Assembly (NCBI GenBank): GCA_913048525.1
Contig: CAJWWP010000003.1
Coordinates: forward strand, 1 to 64,000
Length of the DNA: 64,000 bases
Direction: 5' to 3'
Source: GCA-002712965 sp913048525
GTDB lineage: Bacteria > Chloroflexota > Dehalococcoidia > Lucifugimonadales > UBA826
Shown here: positions 19,123 to 27,789 of the stretch, piece by piece
How positions within the stretch are numbered: position 1 is the first letter of the stretch
Layout: every line of letters begins with the position of its first letter
Made by a program: the position numbers and the translations under genes
The notes under the pieces: model-generated
What the model was told of the DNA's origin: nothing
Database searches by the model: none
What the model saw: the letters and a program-made list of their open reading frames with translations, nothing else

Positions 19123-19544
19123 AATCCTCCTATATCCATAACCGAATATACAGATCTCAAACCTTCTGGTTTGACCTTCTCAGGCTTGGTCGGGGCACCC
19201 TTTTTTTGAAACGTGCGCATCCCGACCAACTCTTTACGGTCTCTAATATGGTCTATGGTAGAACGTAATTTCCCTATGTCAACGTCTTATCCGAGTAAGA
19301 ATAGATAAATTAAGCTGAATAATAGAACAGTGGTGGTCCGCATCCATTCTGAAGGCAGGAATCACTCCCTTTTTTCTTATTCCGAGAGACATCAACCGCT
19401 TCGCCAAAGTATTCATGCCAGTTCTCTTAAATATCGCCTAAAGTTTACTGTCGCAACACCTGTCACTTTTCAGCTATGATGTGACGGAGTAGCAGCAACT
19501 TTTTAAGGCAATTCATCAGACCGGTAGAGGGAAGGATCAGGAAC
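19123..19544. other. Divergent intergenic region with a long inverted repeat
   Basis: A gap of about 420 bases separates the binding-protein gene (minus) and a flavin monooxygenase (plus). It holds the 9-base perfect inverted repeat TTGGTCGGG (19186-19194) and CCCGACCAA (19221-19229), with GCAC/GTGC nested inside and a T-run in the loop. A TATGAT at 19475-19480 could be a -10 element for the plus-strand gene, but no good -35 was seen. No reading frame here looks coding. Both promoters presumably lie in it. Confidence 0.5.
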
Positions 19545-20690
19545 ATGAAACTCGCATTGCAATATGAAATGCAGAGACCCACACTCGACGATCACCTCGT
19601 CATTAAAGAAACAATGGAACAGTGTGTGCTCGCAGACCAGGCTGGTTTCGATTACGTGTGGTTCGTCGAGCACCACTTCCTTACAGGTTTCTCCGCATCA
19701 CCTTGCCCCGACGTTTTTTATGGAGCCCTCAGTCAAAGAACAAAGAACATTCGCCTTGGGCTTGGTGTAGTCATCCTTCCTTACCACCATCCCGTACGGG
19801 TCGCGGAACGTGTAGCAATGTTGGATCATCTTTCGGATGGGCGTGTCGATTTTGGCACAGGTCGATCGGCTCCCTACGAACTAACAGGAATGGGCCTCGA
19901 TCCGAGGGATAGCAGGGAAATGTGGGAAGAGTCTCTCTCCATGGTGCCTGAGATATGGAATTCAGACTGGTATTCTCATGAAGGAAAATATTGGCAAGTC
20001 CCAGAACGACAAGTTCTCCCAAAACCCTTCCAGGAGGATCATCCGCCGATATGGGTCGCCGCGCTTCAACCAGCCACTTATGAAATTGCTGCATCTAAAG
20101 GCATAGGAATTCTATCCTTTGGTTCTAGTGCTCCAGACTCACTCGCTCCCTACGTAAAAAAATATAAAGAGGATATTAAGAAGGCTTCTCCCGTTGGAAA
20201 ACAGGTTAACAACCAGTGGGCAAGCTCTACCCTAGGGGTCTGTCTGAAGGATGGGAAGAAAGCTAGGGATATGGGTGCCGAATCATTGAAAAATTTCTTT
20301 GGTCCGGATCGTCCATACGTCCAAGGTCAAAAAGATATATACGCCCAGTTGCTTGAGAAATGGGGAGGAGTTCCCGACCATCTGAAACAGAACTTTTCAA
20401 GGTACGTTGAAGGAGACGAAGAACCCGAGTTGAATAGCGCCCTAGATTTCTCTGGAGGCGAGGCTATCGCACATAAAGTTTGGGAGGATCTAGATTCTGA
20501 CACACTTTGTGAAAGAGGCGTTGTGATAGCAGGAGACCCGGACGACTGCATACGAGCCCTGAAGAAACATGAAGAAACTGGCATCGATCAGATGATGGTT
20601 ATGATGCAGACTGAAACCGTTCCTCATGCCGAAGTCATGGAATCTATTGAACTCTGGGGAAAATACATCATTCCAGAATTCAATAAATAA
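19545..20690 (+). CDS. LLM class flavin-dependent oxidoreductase
   Basis: A bacterial luciferase-like monooxygenase, a TIM-barrel enzyme using reduced FMN or F420, of 381 residues. Family text includes DYVWFVEHHFLTGFSASPCPD (about 37-57), the strand IRLGLGVVILPYHHPVRVAE (72-92) and LDHLSDGRVDFGTGRSAPYE (96-115). GGAAGGATCAGGA precedes the ATG. It stands alone, diverging from the ABC importer operon and converging on the duplicated-domain gene. It is one of four such genes in the window; the oxidised substrate is unknown. Confidence 0.88.
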   Translation: MKLALQYEMQRPTLDDHLVIKETMEQCVLADQAGFDYVWFVEHHFLTGFSASPCPDVFYGALSQRTKNIRLGLGVVILPYHHPVRVAERVAMLDHLSDGRVDFGTGRSAPYELTGMGLDPRDSREMWEESLSMVPEIWNSDWYSHEGKYWQVPERQVLPKPFQEDHPPIWVAALQPATYEIAASKGIGILSFGSSAPDSLAPYVKKYKEDIKKASPVGKQVNNQWASSTLGVCLKDGKKARDMGAESLKNFFGPDRPYVQGQKDIYAQLLEKWGGVPDHLKQNFSRYVEGDEEPELNSALDFSGGEAIAHKVWEDLDSDTLCERGVVIAGDPDDCIRALKKHEETGIDQMMVMMQTETVPHAEVMESIELWGKYIIPEFNK

Positions 20691-20725
20691 TTTAAATAAC
20701 CGCCATTACCAGGCCACCAATGAAA

Positions 20726-21523
20726 CTACGACGCGGCGGCCTCTTTGTCCATATTTAGTGCTGTCTGTGACACTGTCTCCATACTTTCAAGCAAAATAGT
20801 GGGGTTTAGCCGACTGGCATGATCTGCATATCCGGCCTTTTCAAGCATGGGTCCCAATTTTCCGCCATTTAGTAGATCAAGAGCCCATTTAAGAGAATCT
20901 GGAGAAGCTGTTTGGTCAAGGTACATCCGTTGATTTTTTGCGCGTGGTCCATAGTGATAATGAGGTGCTCTCTTAAAGCAATCAAATGTGAGCAACTCAA
21001 TTTCTTCACCGTTCACATCACCGAGAACGTGAATCGCCACTCCTTCGTCATTAGAGAGGTACCTATACTCAAGACCAAATCGTACGGGCCCTGCCTCGAC
21101 AATAACATCCCCTCGGTCATGCATAACCGTTCTTCTTCCTGACACCGATAGGTGCTTTGCGGTTTCCGACACCTGGTCAATAACACCGGACATATCCGTA
21201 TTTTGGACATATTCAGATAGTTCCTGGTATCCAGCCCTTTCGATCATTTCAGGGAGACGACTATAGAATTTATTCAGAACCCAATCCAGCGAGTCACCCT
21301 CCGTCGTAGAGTCCAGCATCAAGCGCTTATTTTGTTTTTCAGGACCGTAATGATAATGGGGCTCATGATCGAAACAATCAAACCTCAGTAACTCGACTTC
21401 TTCGCCGTCTACCTCACCGAAAACATTAATGCACACACCCTGATCGGAAAGTAAATCCCTATACTCCAAACCAAACTTCACTTTGCCGGTGCCTATGATA
21501 TTTACGTCAACCTCACTGTTCAT
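20726..21523 (-). CDS. Hypothetical protein with a tandemly duplicated domain (FDCF / PHYHYGP motifs)
   Basis: I do not recognise a named function. The 265 residues contain the same domain of about 90 residues twice, at about 14-105 and about 145-240. Each copy runs [KR]FGLEYR, G[EV]..G[ED]V[DN]GEE[VI]ELL, FDCF, PHYHYGP, then a K-N-[KQ]-R-[LM] segment and a helical tail (ML/MIE[KR]AGY). Conserved His, Tyr and Cys residues in FDCF...PHYHYGP suggest a ligand or metal site. There is no signal peptide or membrane segment. GGAGG lies 6 bases before the ATG. A small acidic gene lies 24 bases upstream and is probably co-transcribed. Confidence 0.75.
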   Translation of the reverse strand: MNSEVDVNIIGTGKVKFGLEYRDLLSDQGVCINVFGEVDGEEVELLRFDCFDHEPHYHYGPEKQNKRLMLDSTTEGDSLDWVLNKFYSRLPEMIERAGYQELSEYVQNTDMSGVIDQVSETAKHLSVSGRRTVMHDRGDVIVEAGPVRFGLEYRYLSNDEGVAIHVLGDVNGEEIELLTFDCFKRAPHYHYGPRAKNQRMYLDQTASPDSLKWALDLLNGGKLGPMLEKAGYADHASRLNPTILLESMETVSQTALNMDKEAAAS

Positions 21524-21547
21524 ATCAAACCTCCATATCTGTTAATG

Positions 21548-21739
21548 CTACTTTCTCGGTTTATCCTTTTTATTCTCGTTTCCTCGACTATTCGCCATTC
21601 TCCCAATAAATTCGAATGCATCCACTGACAAACTATCAGATGGCTCATCTACATATTGAGTTTCATCTTTGACTATTTCATGACTTTTATCATCTGGCTG
21701 GGCCTGATCAGCATTGTTTTCCATGTTTTCTGTGGGCAT
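21548..21739 (-). CDS. Small acidic hypothetical protein
   Basis: A 63-residue reading frame rich in D, E, N, Q and K, with a basic tail (ENKKDKPRK) and no membrane segment. It looks largely disordered, apart from a possible short helix at about 40-52 (VDAFEFIGRMANS). A ribosome site AAGG lies about 8 bases upstream of the ATG. It ends 24 bases before the duplicated-domain gene on the same strand. This favours a real two-gene unit, but coding status rests on context only. Confidence 0.45.
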   Translation of the reverse strand: MPTENMENNADQAQPDDKSHEIVKDETQYVDEPSDSLSVDAFEFIGRMANSRGNENKKDKPRK

Positions 21740-22186
21740 TAGAGACCTTCATTATCTATGAACTTCTTATAAACTACTTTGGGCGTTACTTTAACCTATT
21801 TGTTCTAGGAGACAACCCTCACAGTCACGCTTTGCTAATCTCGCGGAATGGAAAACGACAGACAATCAATATATTGCAGGTTTTGCTTCATCGAGGTTCA
21901 GAAATCATTTTCCTAATACGGATGATCTGCCAAAACAATAGAGAAGCAAACAAATAAGGTTCGAATCTCCCCTAACAAGTTTTGTCTAGGAACTGAAGTT
22001 CAATTCCTTACTGCTAATTAATGTTTCTATATGCCGAATCATGCCTAGAAATACTACTTTGAAGGAATATTAATACCGGCTCCACCACCCAATATCAGAC
22101 CGTGTCGACAAAACCTACTTAAAGGCCTTTTCGTTATCTCATTACTCGATCTATTTACTAAACAACGCTCAGGCACTGTTTAGCTT
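21740..22186. other. Gene-poor spacer
   Basis: About 450 bases between the small acidic gene and the selC fragment. I see no convincing reading frame. A T-loop-like GGTTCGAATC near 21960 lacks a pairing stem and is not a tRNA. The promoter of the small acidic gene presumably lies near 21750-21800. Confidence 0.4.
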
Positions 22187-22252
22187 TGGCAGGAGCACGA
22201 GGGAGTCGAACCCACCACACCAGTTGCGGGACTGCTGCCAACGGATTTGAAG
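22187..22252 (-). pseudogene. selC: 3' fragment of a selenocysteine tRNA gene (tRNA-Sec, UCA)
   Basis: Read on the minus strand, this 66-base stretch begins with the anticodon loop CTTCAAA (anticodon TCA at 22248-22250). It continues through a long variable region and a T-loop GGGTTCGACTCCC, and ends ...GTGCTCCT-G-CCA, with discriminator G and encoded CCA at 22187-22190. UCA anticodon, G73 and a long variable arm are hallmarks of bacterial tRNA-Sec. The expected 5' acceptor strand (AGGAGCAC) and D-arm are absent: the bases upstream of the anticodon do not pair, and tRNA-Thr begins only about 30 bases away. It is therefore a remnant or a displaced 3' end such as an attachment-site scar, not an intact gene. 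Confidence 0.6.
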
Positions 22253-22282
22253 ATTGTTTGACTAGGAAGCATTAACTTAAAA

Positions 22283-22357
22283 TGGAGCCGACGGTCGGGT
22301 TCGAACCGACGACCTGCTGTTTACAAAACAGCTGCTCTACCACTGAGCTACATCGGC
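22283..22357 (-). tRNA. tRNA-Thr (TGT)
   Basis: A complete cloverleaf on the minus strand. Acceptor GCCGATG pairs with CGTCGGC (one G-T pair), the D-arm is AGCTCAGTGGTAGAGC, and the anticodon arm CTGTT-TTGTAAA-CAG gives anticodon TGT. The T-arm is GTCGG-TTCGAAC-CGAC and CCA is encoded at 22283-22285. It is separated from the selC fragment by about 30 bases. Confidence 0.93.
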
Positions 22358-22367
22358 GCCGCCAAGA

Positions 22368-22373
22368 ATTATA
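22368..22373 (-). promoter_or_regulatory. Probable -10 element of tRNA-Thr
   Basis: On the minus strand, a perfect TATAAT lies 11 bases before the first base of tRNA-Thr, the right distance for a start at or near the 5' end. No clear -35 hexamer was found at 16-18 bases upstream. Confidence 0.4.
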
Positions 22374-22423
22374 TCAATGTGTAATACATCTAGGATCATT
22401 TTGATTTACTTCAACCTTGTTGG

Positions 22424-23584
22424 TTACTCCCTGAATTGCGGTAAAACCTCTTTTCCAAACCATTCTAAATCTTTTCGTATAACACTTGGAGGGATGCCAA
22501 GGCCGCCTAACCCGACTGATATCCTTTCGATTTTTGGAAATCTCTCAATAATTCCAGCGATGTCCTGTTTTATCTTGTCAGGTGGACCACAGATCCATGT
22601 TCCGTCAGCAACGGCATCTTGCAGGGTAGGTAATCCAACAAGCAAAGCTTTAGCGGGATCGGCCGTAGCCTCTATTTGCTCCTTCGACAAGTTTTTTACC
22701 ATTCCTAAAGGTGCTAGCACTTTCAATTGCTCTTCGAAATAGGGCGTTGCTTGCTCAATAGCTTTTCTCTCCGAGTCGGCCATATGTATCTGGACACCCA
22801 GAGCCAGTCCCTCACCTATAGCTGCTTCCTGACCGGCATTTACTAAAGTTTCTCTCCACCGTTGTGCGGTCTTCTCGGCTGAACCGCCTGGTGCAGTTCC
22901 ACCTGCTATCACTCCTTTTATTCCGTGGCTGACCATGAACTCCATCCCTCTCTGACTGCCACTTGCGATTGGCTGCCAGAACTCCACCGGTCTGGTGAGA
23001 GGACGAGGAACAAGAGTAATCTCCCTCAATTCCTTGCCTCTATGTAATCCCTCCGCAGGTATCTCATAATGGGTACCATGATGGGAAAAAGAATCTTCTG
23101 TCCACGCCTTTATAATGATTTCCACTTGCTCCTCAAACAAGTCCCTATTTGCATGGTCATCTTCGAGAGGGGATCCCAAGGTTTCGACTTCTCTCAAAAT
23201 ATATCCCCTGCCTACCCCAAATCGCACTCTGCCACCTGTCATTACATCAGCTGACGCAAAATCCTCGGCAAGCCTAAGGGGATGCCATGCAGGAACCGTG
23301 TTAAAAAAACCGCCGAAATTCAAACTCTTTGTGTTTTCAGCGAGATAGACACACGTCATTGGAATATTAGGTATTCCTCCAAACCCTTCTGCCTGAAAGT
23401 GATGTTCAGACATCCAGAGAGTGTCAAAACCAAGAGGATCCATAATCTCTGCCATCGCCTTTGCTTCTGAGAAGGCTGAGGAGAGGGTTTCATTCGACAG
23501 ATCTCTCTGATCAACAGGAGTCGCGGAAAACCCAGCATCCGGCATCTCAATATGACCGCCATAAAAATAATCAAATTTGACCAA
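22424..23584 (-). CDS. LLM class flavin-dependent oxidoreductase
   Basis: A luciferase-like monooxygenase of 386 residues. Typical text includes DTLWMSEHHFQAEGFGG (about 55-71), LNFGGFFNTVPAWHPLRLAED (about 89-109) and DVMTGGRVRFGVGRGYI (114-130). The start is TTG at 23584 with GGAGG 5 bases upstream, which decides it. It is 60 bases downstream of a CaiB-type CoA-transferase on the same strand, so both may act on one substrate. Substrate and cofactor (FMN or F420) are unknown. Confidence 0.88.
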   Translation of the reverse strand: MVKFDYFYGGHIEMPDAGFSATPVDQRDLSNETLSSAFSEAKAMAEIMDPLGFDTLWMSEHHFQAEGFGGIPNIPMTCVYLAENTKSLNFGGFFNTVPAWHPLRLAEDFASADVMTGGRVRFGVGRGYILREVETLGSPLEDDHANRDLFEEQVEIIIKAWTEDSFSHHGTHYEIPAEGLHRGKELREITLVPRPLTRPVEFWQPIASGSQRGMEFMVSHGIKGVIAGGTAPGGSAEKTAQRWRETLVNAGQEAAIGEGLALGVQIHMADSERKAIEQATPYFEEQLKVLAPLGMVKNLSKEQIEATADPAKALLVGLPTLQDAVADGTWICGPPDKIKQDIAGIIERFPKIERISVGLGGLGIPPSVIRKDLEWFGKEVLPQFRE

Positions 23585-23644
23585 TGTCGCCTCCGTTCAA
23601 GACAAGTCCTAGGACAGAAATTTAAACAAAACTTGGGAATTATC

Positions 23645-24856
23645 CTAGATCGCTCCAATCTCTTTCAAGTTCGCTATGCTGTCAGGGTCGTATCCTAATT
23701 CTCCTAGAATTTGTTCATTATGCTCCCCCAATTTTGGAGCAAACCCTGGTTTACTTGGTGTTTCTGACATTTTCCATGGTGTCCCATGTATCTTTACCTC
23801 TTCACCCAACTCGGGGTGCGTTACCGTTTTCACATATCCACTGTCAACAATATTCGGATCCTGAGAAGCCTCCAACATGGTGTTGACAGGAGCCGCGACT
23901 ATGTCCGCAGACCGAAGGATATTTATCCAATTATCCCGAGTATTCGTTGCAAAAAGTTCCGCAAGCTTGTCTAGTATTGAATTCTTTTTTTCCTCCGACT
24001 CAAAGGCCATTCCCAGATCGGTCAGGTCTGCCTCCTCCATTGCCTCTAGAAATCCCAAACTTTCCAAGGCGGGCAACCAGTGCCTTGCATCCAATTGCAT
24101 AGCCAGAGGTCTTCCATCAGCATCGTTAAAACAAGCTGCTATCCCAGCTCTATCTCTCGTCCCATTTATGCGAGCACCGGTGATTGGTGGTTTGTTTTTC
24201 CACATGGTAGTTGCCATTGTCCAACCCATAAGGCGAAAAGCACTACCAACTAGAGAGGTCTCAATCTTTTGTCCAACGCCTGTTTCCCTTGCATGGATCA
24301 AAGCGGCGAGCACGCCGCCAAATGTAAGTATTCCGCAGGTTTCATCTGCTACTGAGGCGACACCTGTTCGCATTGGCTGTCCTGGTATTGAGAACGCTTC
24401 TGTAACTCCGCCTATTGCCTGTCCAACCGCGTCCGTTCCGGGAAGAGCCGCATCAGGTCCATCCGGTCCATAGCCAGACACAGATGCATACACAAGTGCC
24501 GGATTGATTTTTTTTAGTTCCTCATACCCAAAACCGTATCGTTCCGCAGCCCCAGGCCTAAAGTTTTGACCGAATATATCAGCCCTTTGGACCAGTTGAT
24601 GGAGTATCTTCTTGGCTTCATCAGTCCGTAGGTTCAGGGTTAGGCTTTTTACTCCTCTGTTGTTAGTCTCAAAAAAAGAACTCACTTCACCCTTCAGTTC
24701 TCCAGCTCTACGTGAATTATCTCCTCCGTTGGGAACCTCTATCTTTATTACTTCTGCACCTAGATCTGCCATCAACGAATAGGGTACCGTTCCTGCTTGC
24801 GCAGTCGAGCAGGCCACAACTTTCACGCCGGTTAGCGCGCCTTGCAATTTAGCCAT
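23645..24856 (-). CDS. CaiB/BaiF family CoA-transferase
   Basis: A class III CoA-transferase of 403 residues, which moves CoA between carboxylic acids. Conserved text includes MADLGAEVIKIE (about 28-39), VKSLTLNLRTDEAKKILHQL (70-89), PGAAERYGFGYEELKKINP (102-120) and YASVSGYGPDGP (122-133). The aspartate in GTDAVGQAIGG (139-149) falls at the expected catalytic position (D in the family's fD...QA motif). GGAGG precedes the ATG by about 8 bases. It is upstream of a monooxygenase on the same strand. Acid substrate unknown. Confidence 0.9.
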   Translation of the reverse strand: MAKLQGALTGVKVVACSTAQAGTVPYSLMADLGAEVIKIEVPNGGDNSRRAGELKGEVSSFFETNNRGVKSLTLNLRTDEAKKILHQLVQRADIFGQNFRPGAAERYGFGYEELKKINPALVYASVSGYGPDGPDAALPGTDAVGQAIGGVTEAFSIPGQPMRTGVASVADETCGILTFGGVLAALIHARETGVGQKIETSLVGSAFRLMGWTMATTMWKNKPPITGARINGTRDRAGIAACFNDADGRPLAMQLDARHWLPALESLGFLEAMEEADLTDLGMAFESEEKKNSILDKLAELFATNTRDNWINILRSADIVAAPVNTMLEASQDPNIVDSGYVKTVTHPELGEEVKIHGTPWKMSETPSKPGFAPKLGEHNEQILGELGYDPDSIANLKEIGAI

Positions 24857-24968
24857 TTCTCAGCCTCCTGAATGGTTTAGTCTTTTTTTCTCTGCCCCGT
24901 CGTCTTTTCGCGTTCAATGCTATCTGACATACCGGTGTATTTTCCCTTCAGTCGTTATTAGCGCATTA

Positions 24969-26432
24969 TTAAGCTCGCCGCCAAGCAACAACAGACGCTA
25001 TCAGAGCTCCAAGGGCTATAGCCGCAGCGGCGAAGTATACCAACTTAAACGCAGCCAGATAAGCAACAACTGATTCTGTTGTCGTTGAAGCGAGCAATAT
25101 ATCCACCCCATGGCCTCTAGAAGAATAAGCCTCTGTGAATAATCCTCCCAAAAGTGCAACGGCGACCACATTTCCGATTCCTCTCGTTATTGACGAAAGA
25201 GCTCCACCTGTTCCTAGACTTGCTTTACCTGCACTACTCATAACTAAGTTGAGATTTGCACTTTGAAATAATCCCATACCAGCTCCGATGATCGTCATTC
25301 GTACCGCTAGTGCCGTAACAGACACTCCTATCTCAACAGCCTGATAGGACAACAATCCAAAGATTATTAGTATCGTTCCCACTATGGTCACCGGGCCAGG
25401 TGTGACACGGTCTGAAAAGTATCCCCCTAGAGGCGCACATAGAGCGAGTGCAAGTGAGTTAACAAGTAGCAAAATTGCCAGAGATGTCGCTGAGGCCCCC
25501 ATTATTTCTGAGACGAAATACGGAAGTATAAAAACATTCACAAATGTCGACATGAACATGCAAAGGTTGGCTAGAAGACCCCCAGCCACCACCATGTTCT
25601 TTAACACCCTCAAGTCAATTAAAGGCTGTTCAAATACGTTCTGACGCTTTATGAAAATCACCCAAATAATGGCTGATATCAACAAAATAAGAAAGGGTTG
25701 ACCCCGAACCCAGCCGACCAGTGCCACGATGTTCAAGAATAGGACTATGGTGGTCATTGCAGCGAACACCAGGCCAGCCCCAAGCCAGTCAAATTTCTTG
25801 TTTTCTTCTACTCTTTCGCCGACCCCTCGTAAGAAAAATAAAGTCCCGGCTATTGCAATAAGACAAAAGGGTATCCTGAAAAGAAAAATCCACCTCCAAG
25901 ACGATATTTCTAGCAACGCACCAGCCGAGATAGTGCCTAATATCATTCCCAGGGTCCCTATCCCCGTCATTACTCCTAGAGCCCGTCCCCTGATTTCCCT
26001 TGGAAACATAGACGTAACCAATGCGGGAGCAATAGCCGCTAAAGACGCATTGCCGAGCGCTTGAAGCACCCTGAAGCCTATAACGGTGTTAATGGTAGGA
26101 GATAAACTGATAGCAACCATCGCTACCGTATAAACAAAAAGCCCTATTAAGAAAATCCGGCGAAGTCCGAAAGTATCTCCTGCACCCCCAATGCCCAACT
26201 GGAGACCTATAGTAGTTCCCAAATAGAACGTAATCATTAGATATACAATTCTGGGCTCAGCCGAAAAATAGTCAGATATTGCCGGTAAGGAGACGTTAAC
26301 GGTGACATCAAGAGCGACTAGAAAAACCCCTGACGACACAACAACTAACTGTGCCCAAAGCCGCCACCCAACGCTGTTCTCTATCGGCTTAGAGCCTGAC
26401 AGCTGGCGCAAATTAATCCCATTCCCATTCAA
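24969..26432 (-). CDS. MFS transporter, DHA2-like
   Basis: A major facilitator transporter of 487 residues with about 14 hydrophobic segments. Features include LDVTVNVSLPAISDYF after helix 1 (about 41-56), the loop GAGDTFGLRRIFLIG (83-97), and motif C text IGTLGMILGTISAGALLE (about 159-176). The apparent start is TTG at 26432, inside the 3' end of obgE (20-base overlap), with no clear ribosome site, so a slightly later start is possible. Tight overlap suggests coupling to obgE. Substrate unknown. Confidence 0.85.
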   Translation of the reverse strand: MNGNGINLRQLSGSKPIENSVGWRLWAQLVVVSSGVFLVALDVTVNVSLPAISDYFSAEPRIVYLMITFYLGTTIGLQLGIGGAGDTFGLRRIFLIGLFVYTVAMVAISLSPTINTVIGFRVLQALGNASLAAIAPALVTSMFPREIRGRALGVMTGIGTLGMILGTISAGALLEISSWRWIFLFRIPFCLIAIAGTLFFLRGVGERVEENKKFDWLGAGLVFAAMTTIVLFLNIVALVGWVRGQPFLILLISAIIWVIFIKRQNVFEQPLIDLRVLKNMVVAGGLLANLCMFMSTFVNVFILPYFVSEIMGASATSLAILLLVNSLALALCAPLGGYFSDRVTPGPVTIVGTILIIFGLLSYQAVEIGVSVTALAVRMTIIGAGMGLFQSANLNLVMSSAGKASLGTGGALSSITRGIGNVVAVALLGGLFTEAYSSRGHGVDILLASTTTESVVAYLAAFKLVYFAAAAIALGALIASVVAWRRA

Positions 26433-27759
26433 CGGTACCCAAACGAACCGTATCCCCCTGCTTTATCCCTGCCCCTTCTAGTGCCCTTACAACACCAGTT
26501 TTTTGCATATGTCGATACAATTGCATACGAGCCATCCAGTCTTCGTAATCAATTCTTTCTGCGATACGTTCAACCCCGGGGGCATCGACAACAAAAACAT
26601 CATTTTCAATAAATATACCAACACCCTGTCTCTTTGGTATTGGCCTCAGTACCGGTACCTCTTTTTCCATATCTAGCGAGCCTATTTTGGGAAGATCTAT
26701 AGCGGCTACGCCTGAAAGAACCTTGTCTTCGCCATCCTCCACCTGAACAACTACAGGGTTAAAGGGTCTTTCATCTCCAACTTTCTCAGGTTCAAGGGCC
26801 ACCAAAACCGCATCAATTAACTTACTAATCCCTTCACCTGTTGCAGCAGAAACGACGTGTATGTCAGTCCCTTCGATATCCAAGGATTGGACTATTTCTT
26901 CCCTGAGTACTTTCACTTCCTCCAAGTCAGCCTTGTTTATGGCAATTATCTGAGGCTTTTCATCAAGCTTTTCATCAAACAAACGAAGCTCGTCATTAAT
27001 CTGCCTAAAGGTTGACCCCGGGTCTTCGCCGGCACCGTCAACCATATGAATAAGCAATCGTGTTCGTTCAATGTGCCGAAGGAACTCATGGCCCAAGCCA
27101 ACTCCTTTGTGAGCACCTTCAATCAATCCTGGAATATCAACCATCACTATCGTCTTATCTCTATGCTCAACCACACCTAACACAGGCTCAAGTGTCGTAA
27201 ATGGGTAGTCAGCTATCTTTGGAACCGCAGAGGTTAAGTAACTAATCAAGCTAGACTTCCCTGCGTTAGGGGCACCTATAATCCCTACATCCGCTAGCAT
27301 CTTTAATTCCAATTTTAGTTCTATTTCTTCACCCCTTTCCCCCGCCTGAGCAATAACCGGATACTGGTTTGTAGAGGATACGTATTTAACATTTCCATAG
27401 CCCCCTGAGCCACCAGGAGCCGCAATAAATTCCTGATCATGCTCAGTCACATCAACGATAAGATCATTTCCATTCCATACCTGTGTTCCTACAGGCACAT
27501 TAACGACTACATCGGCTCCATCTGATCCATGCTTCTTAACACTCCCCCCATTTCCGCCATTTTTTGCTTGAAAAACACGTCTATATCTAAACTGTAAAAG
27601 CGTGTTTTCATTAGAGTCTCCTTTGATGACAATGTTGCCGCCTCTTCCACCATCCCCACCATCTGGTCCTCCTCTTGGCACAAATTTCTCATGCCTCCCA
27701 CTTATAGCGCCATCCCCACCAGAGCCACTTTTTATTTGAATTATTACTTCATCAATCAA
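26413..27759 (-). CDS. obgE: GTPase ObgE/CgtA
   Basis: A ribosome-associated GTPase needed for large-subunit assembly and growth control. The order is the glycine-rich Obg fold (residues about 1-157, with GGPDGGDGGRGGNIVIKG), then the G domain with G1 GAPNAGKS at 162-169, G3 DIPGLIEGA and G4 NKAD, then a C-terminal OCT domain (about 365-448). Its 448 residues match the long Obg type. The start is TTG at 27759 with AAGGAG 7 bases upstream. It borders the DnaA-box cluster and is transcribed away from it. Confidence 0.95.
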   Translation of the reverse strand: MIDEVIIQIKSGSGGDGAISGRHEKFVPRGGPDGGDGGRGGNIVIKGDSNENTLLQFRYRRVFQAKNGGNGGSVKKHGSDGADVVVNVPVGTQVWNGNDLIVDVTEHDQEFIAAPGGSGGYGNVKYVSSTNQYPVIAQAGERGEEIELKLELKMLADVGIIGAPNAGKSSLISYLTSAVPKIADYPFTTLEPVLGVVEHRDKTIVMVDIPGLIEGAHKGVGLGHEFLRHIERTRLLIHMVDGAGEDPGSTFRQINDELRLFDEKLDEKPQIIAINKADLEEVKVLREEIVQSLDIEGTDIHVVSAATGEGISKLIDAVLVALEPEKVGDERPFNPVVVQVEDGEDKVLSGVAAIDLPKIGSLDMEKEVPVLRPIPKRQGVGIFIENDVFVVDAPGVERIAERIDYEDWMARMQLYRHMQKTGVVRALEGAGIKQGDTVRLGTVEWEWD

Positions 27760-27789
27760 AGTTTTCTCCTTTTGGAGAAGTTTTAGAAG

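Noticed and set aside
21950..21985. T-loop-like GGTTCGAATC as part of another tRNA
   Set aside because: No pairing T-stem, acceptor or anticodon arm surrounds it.
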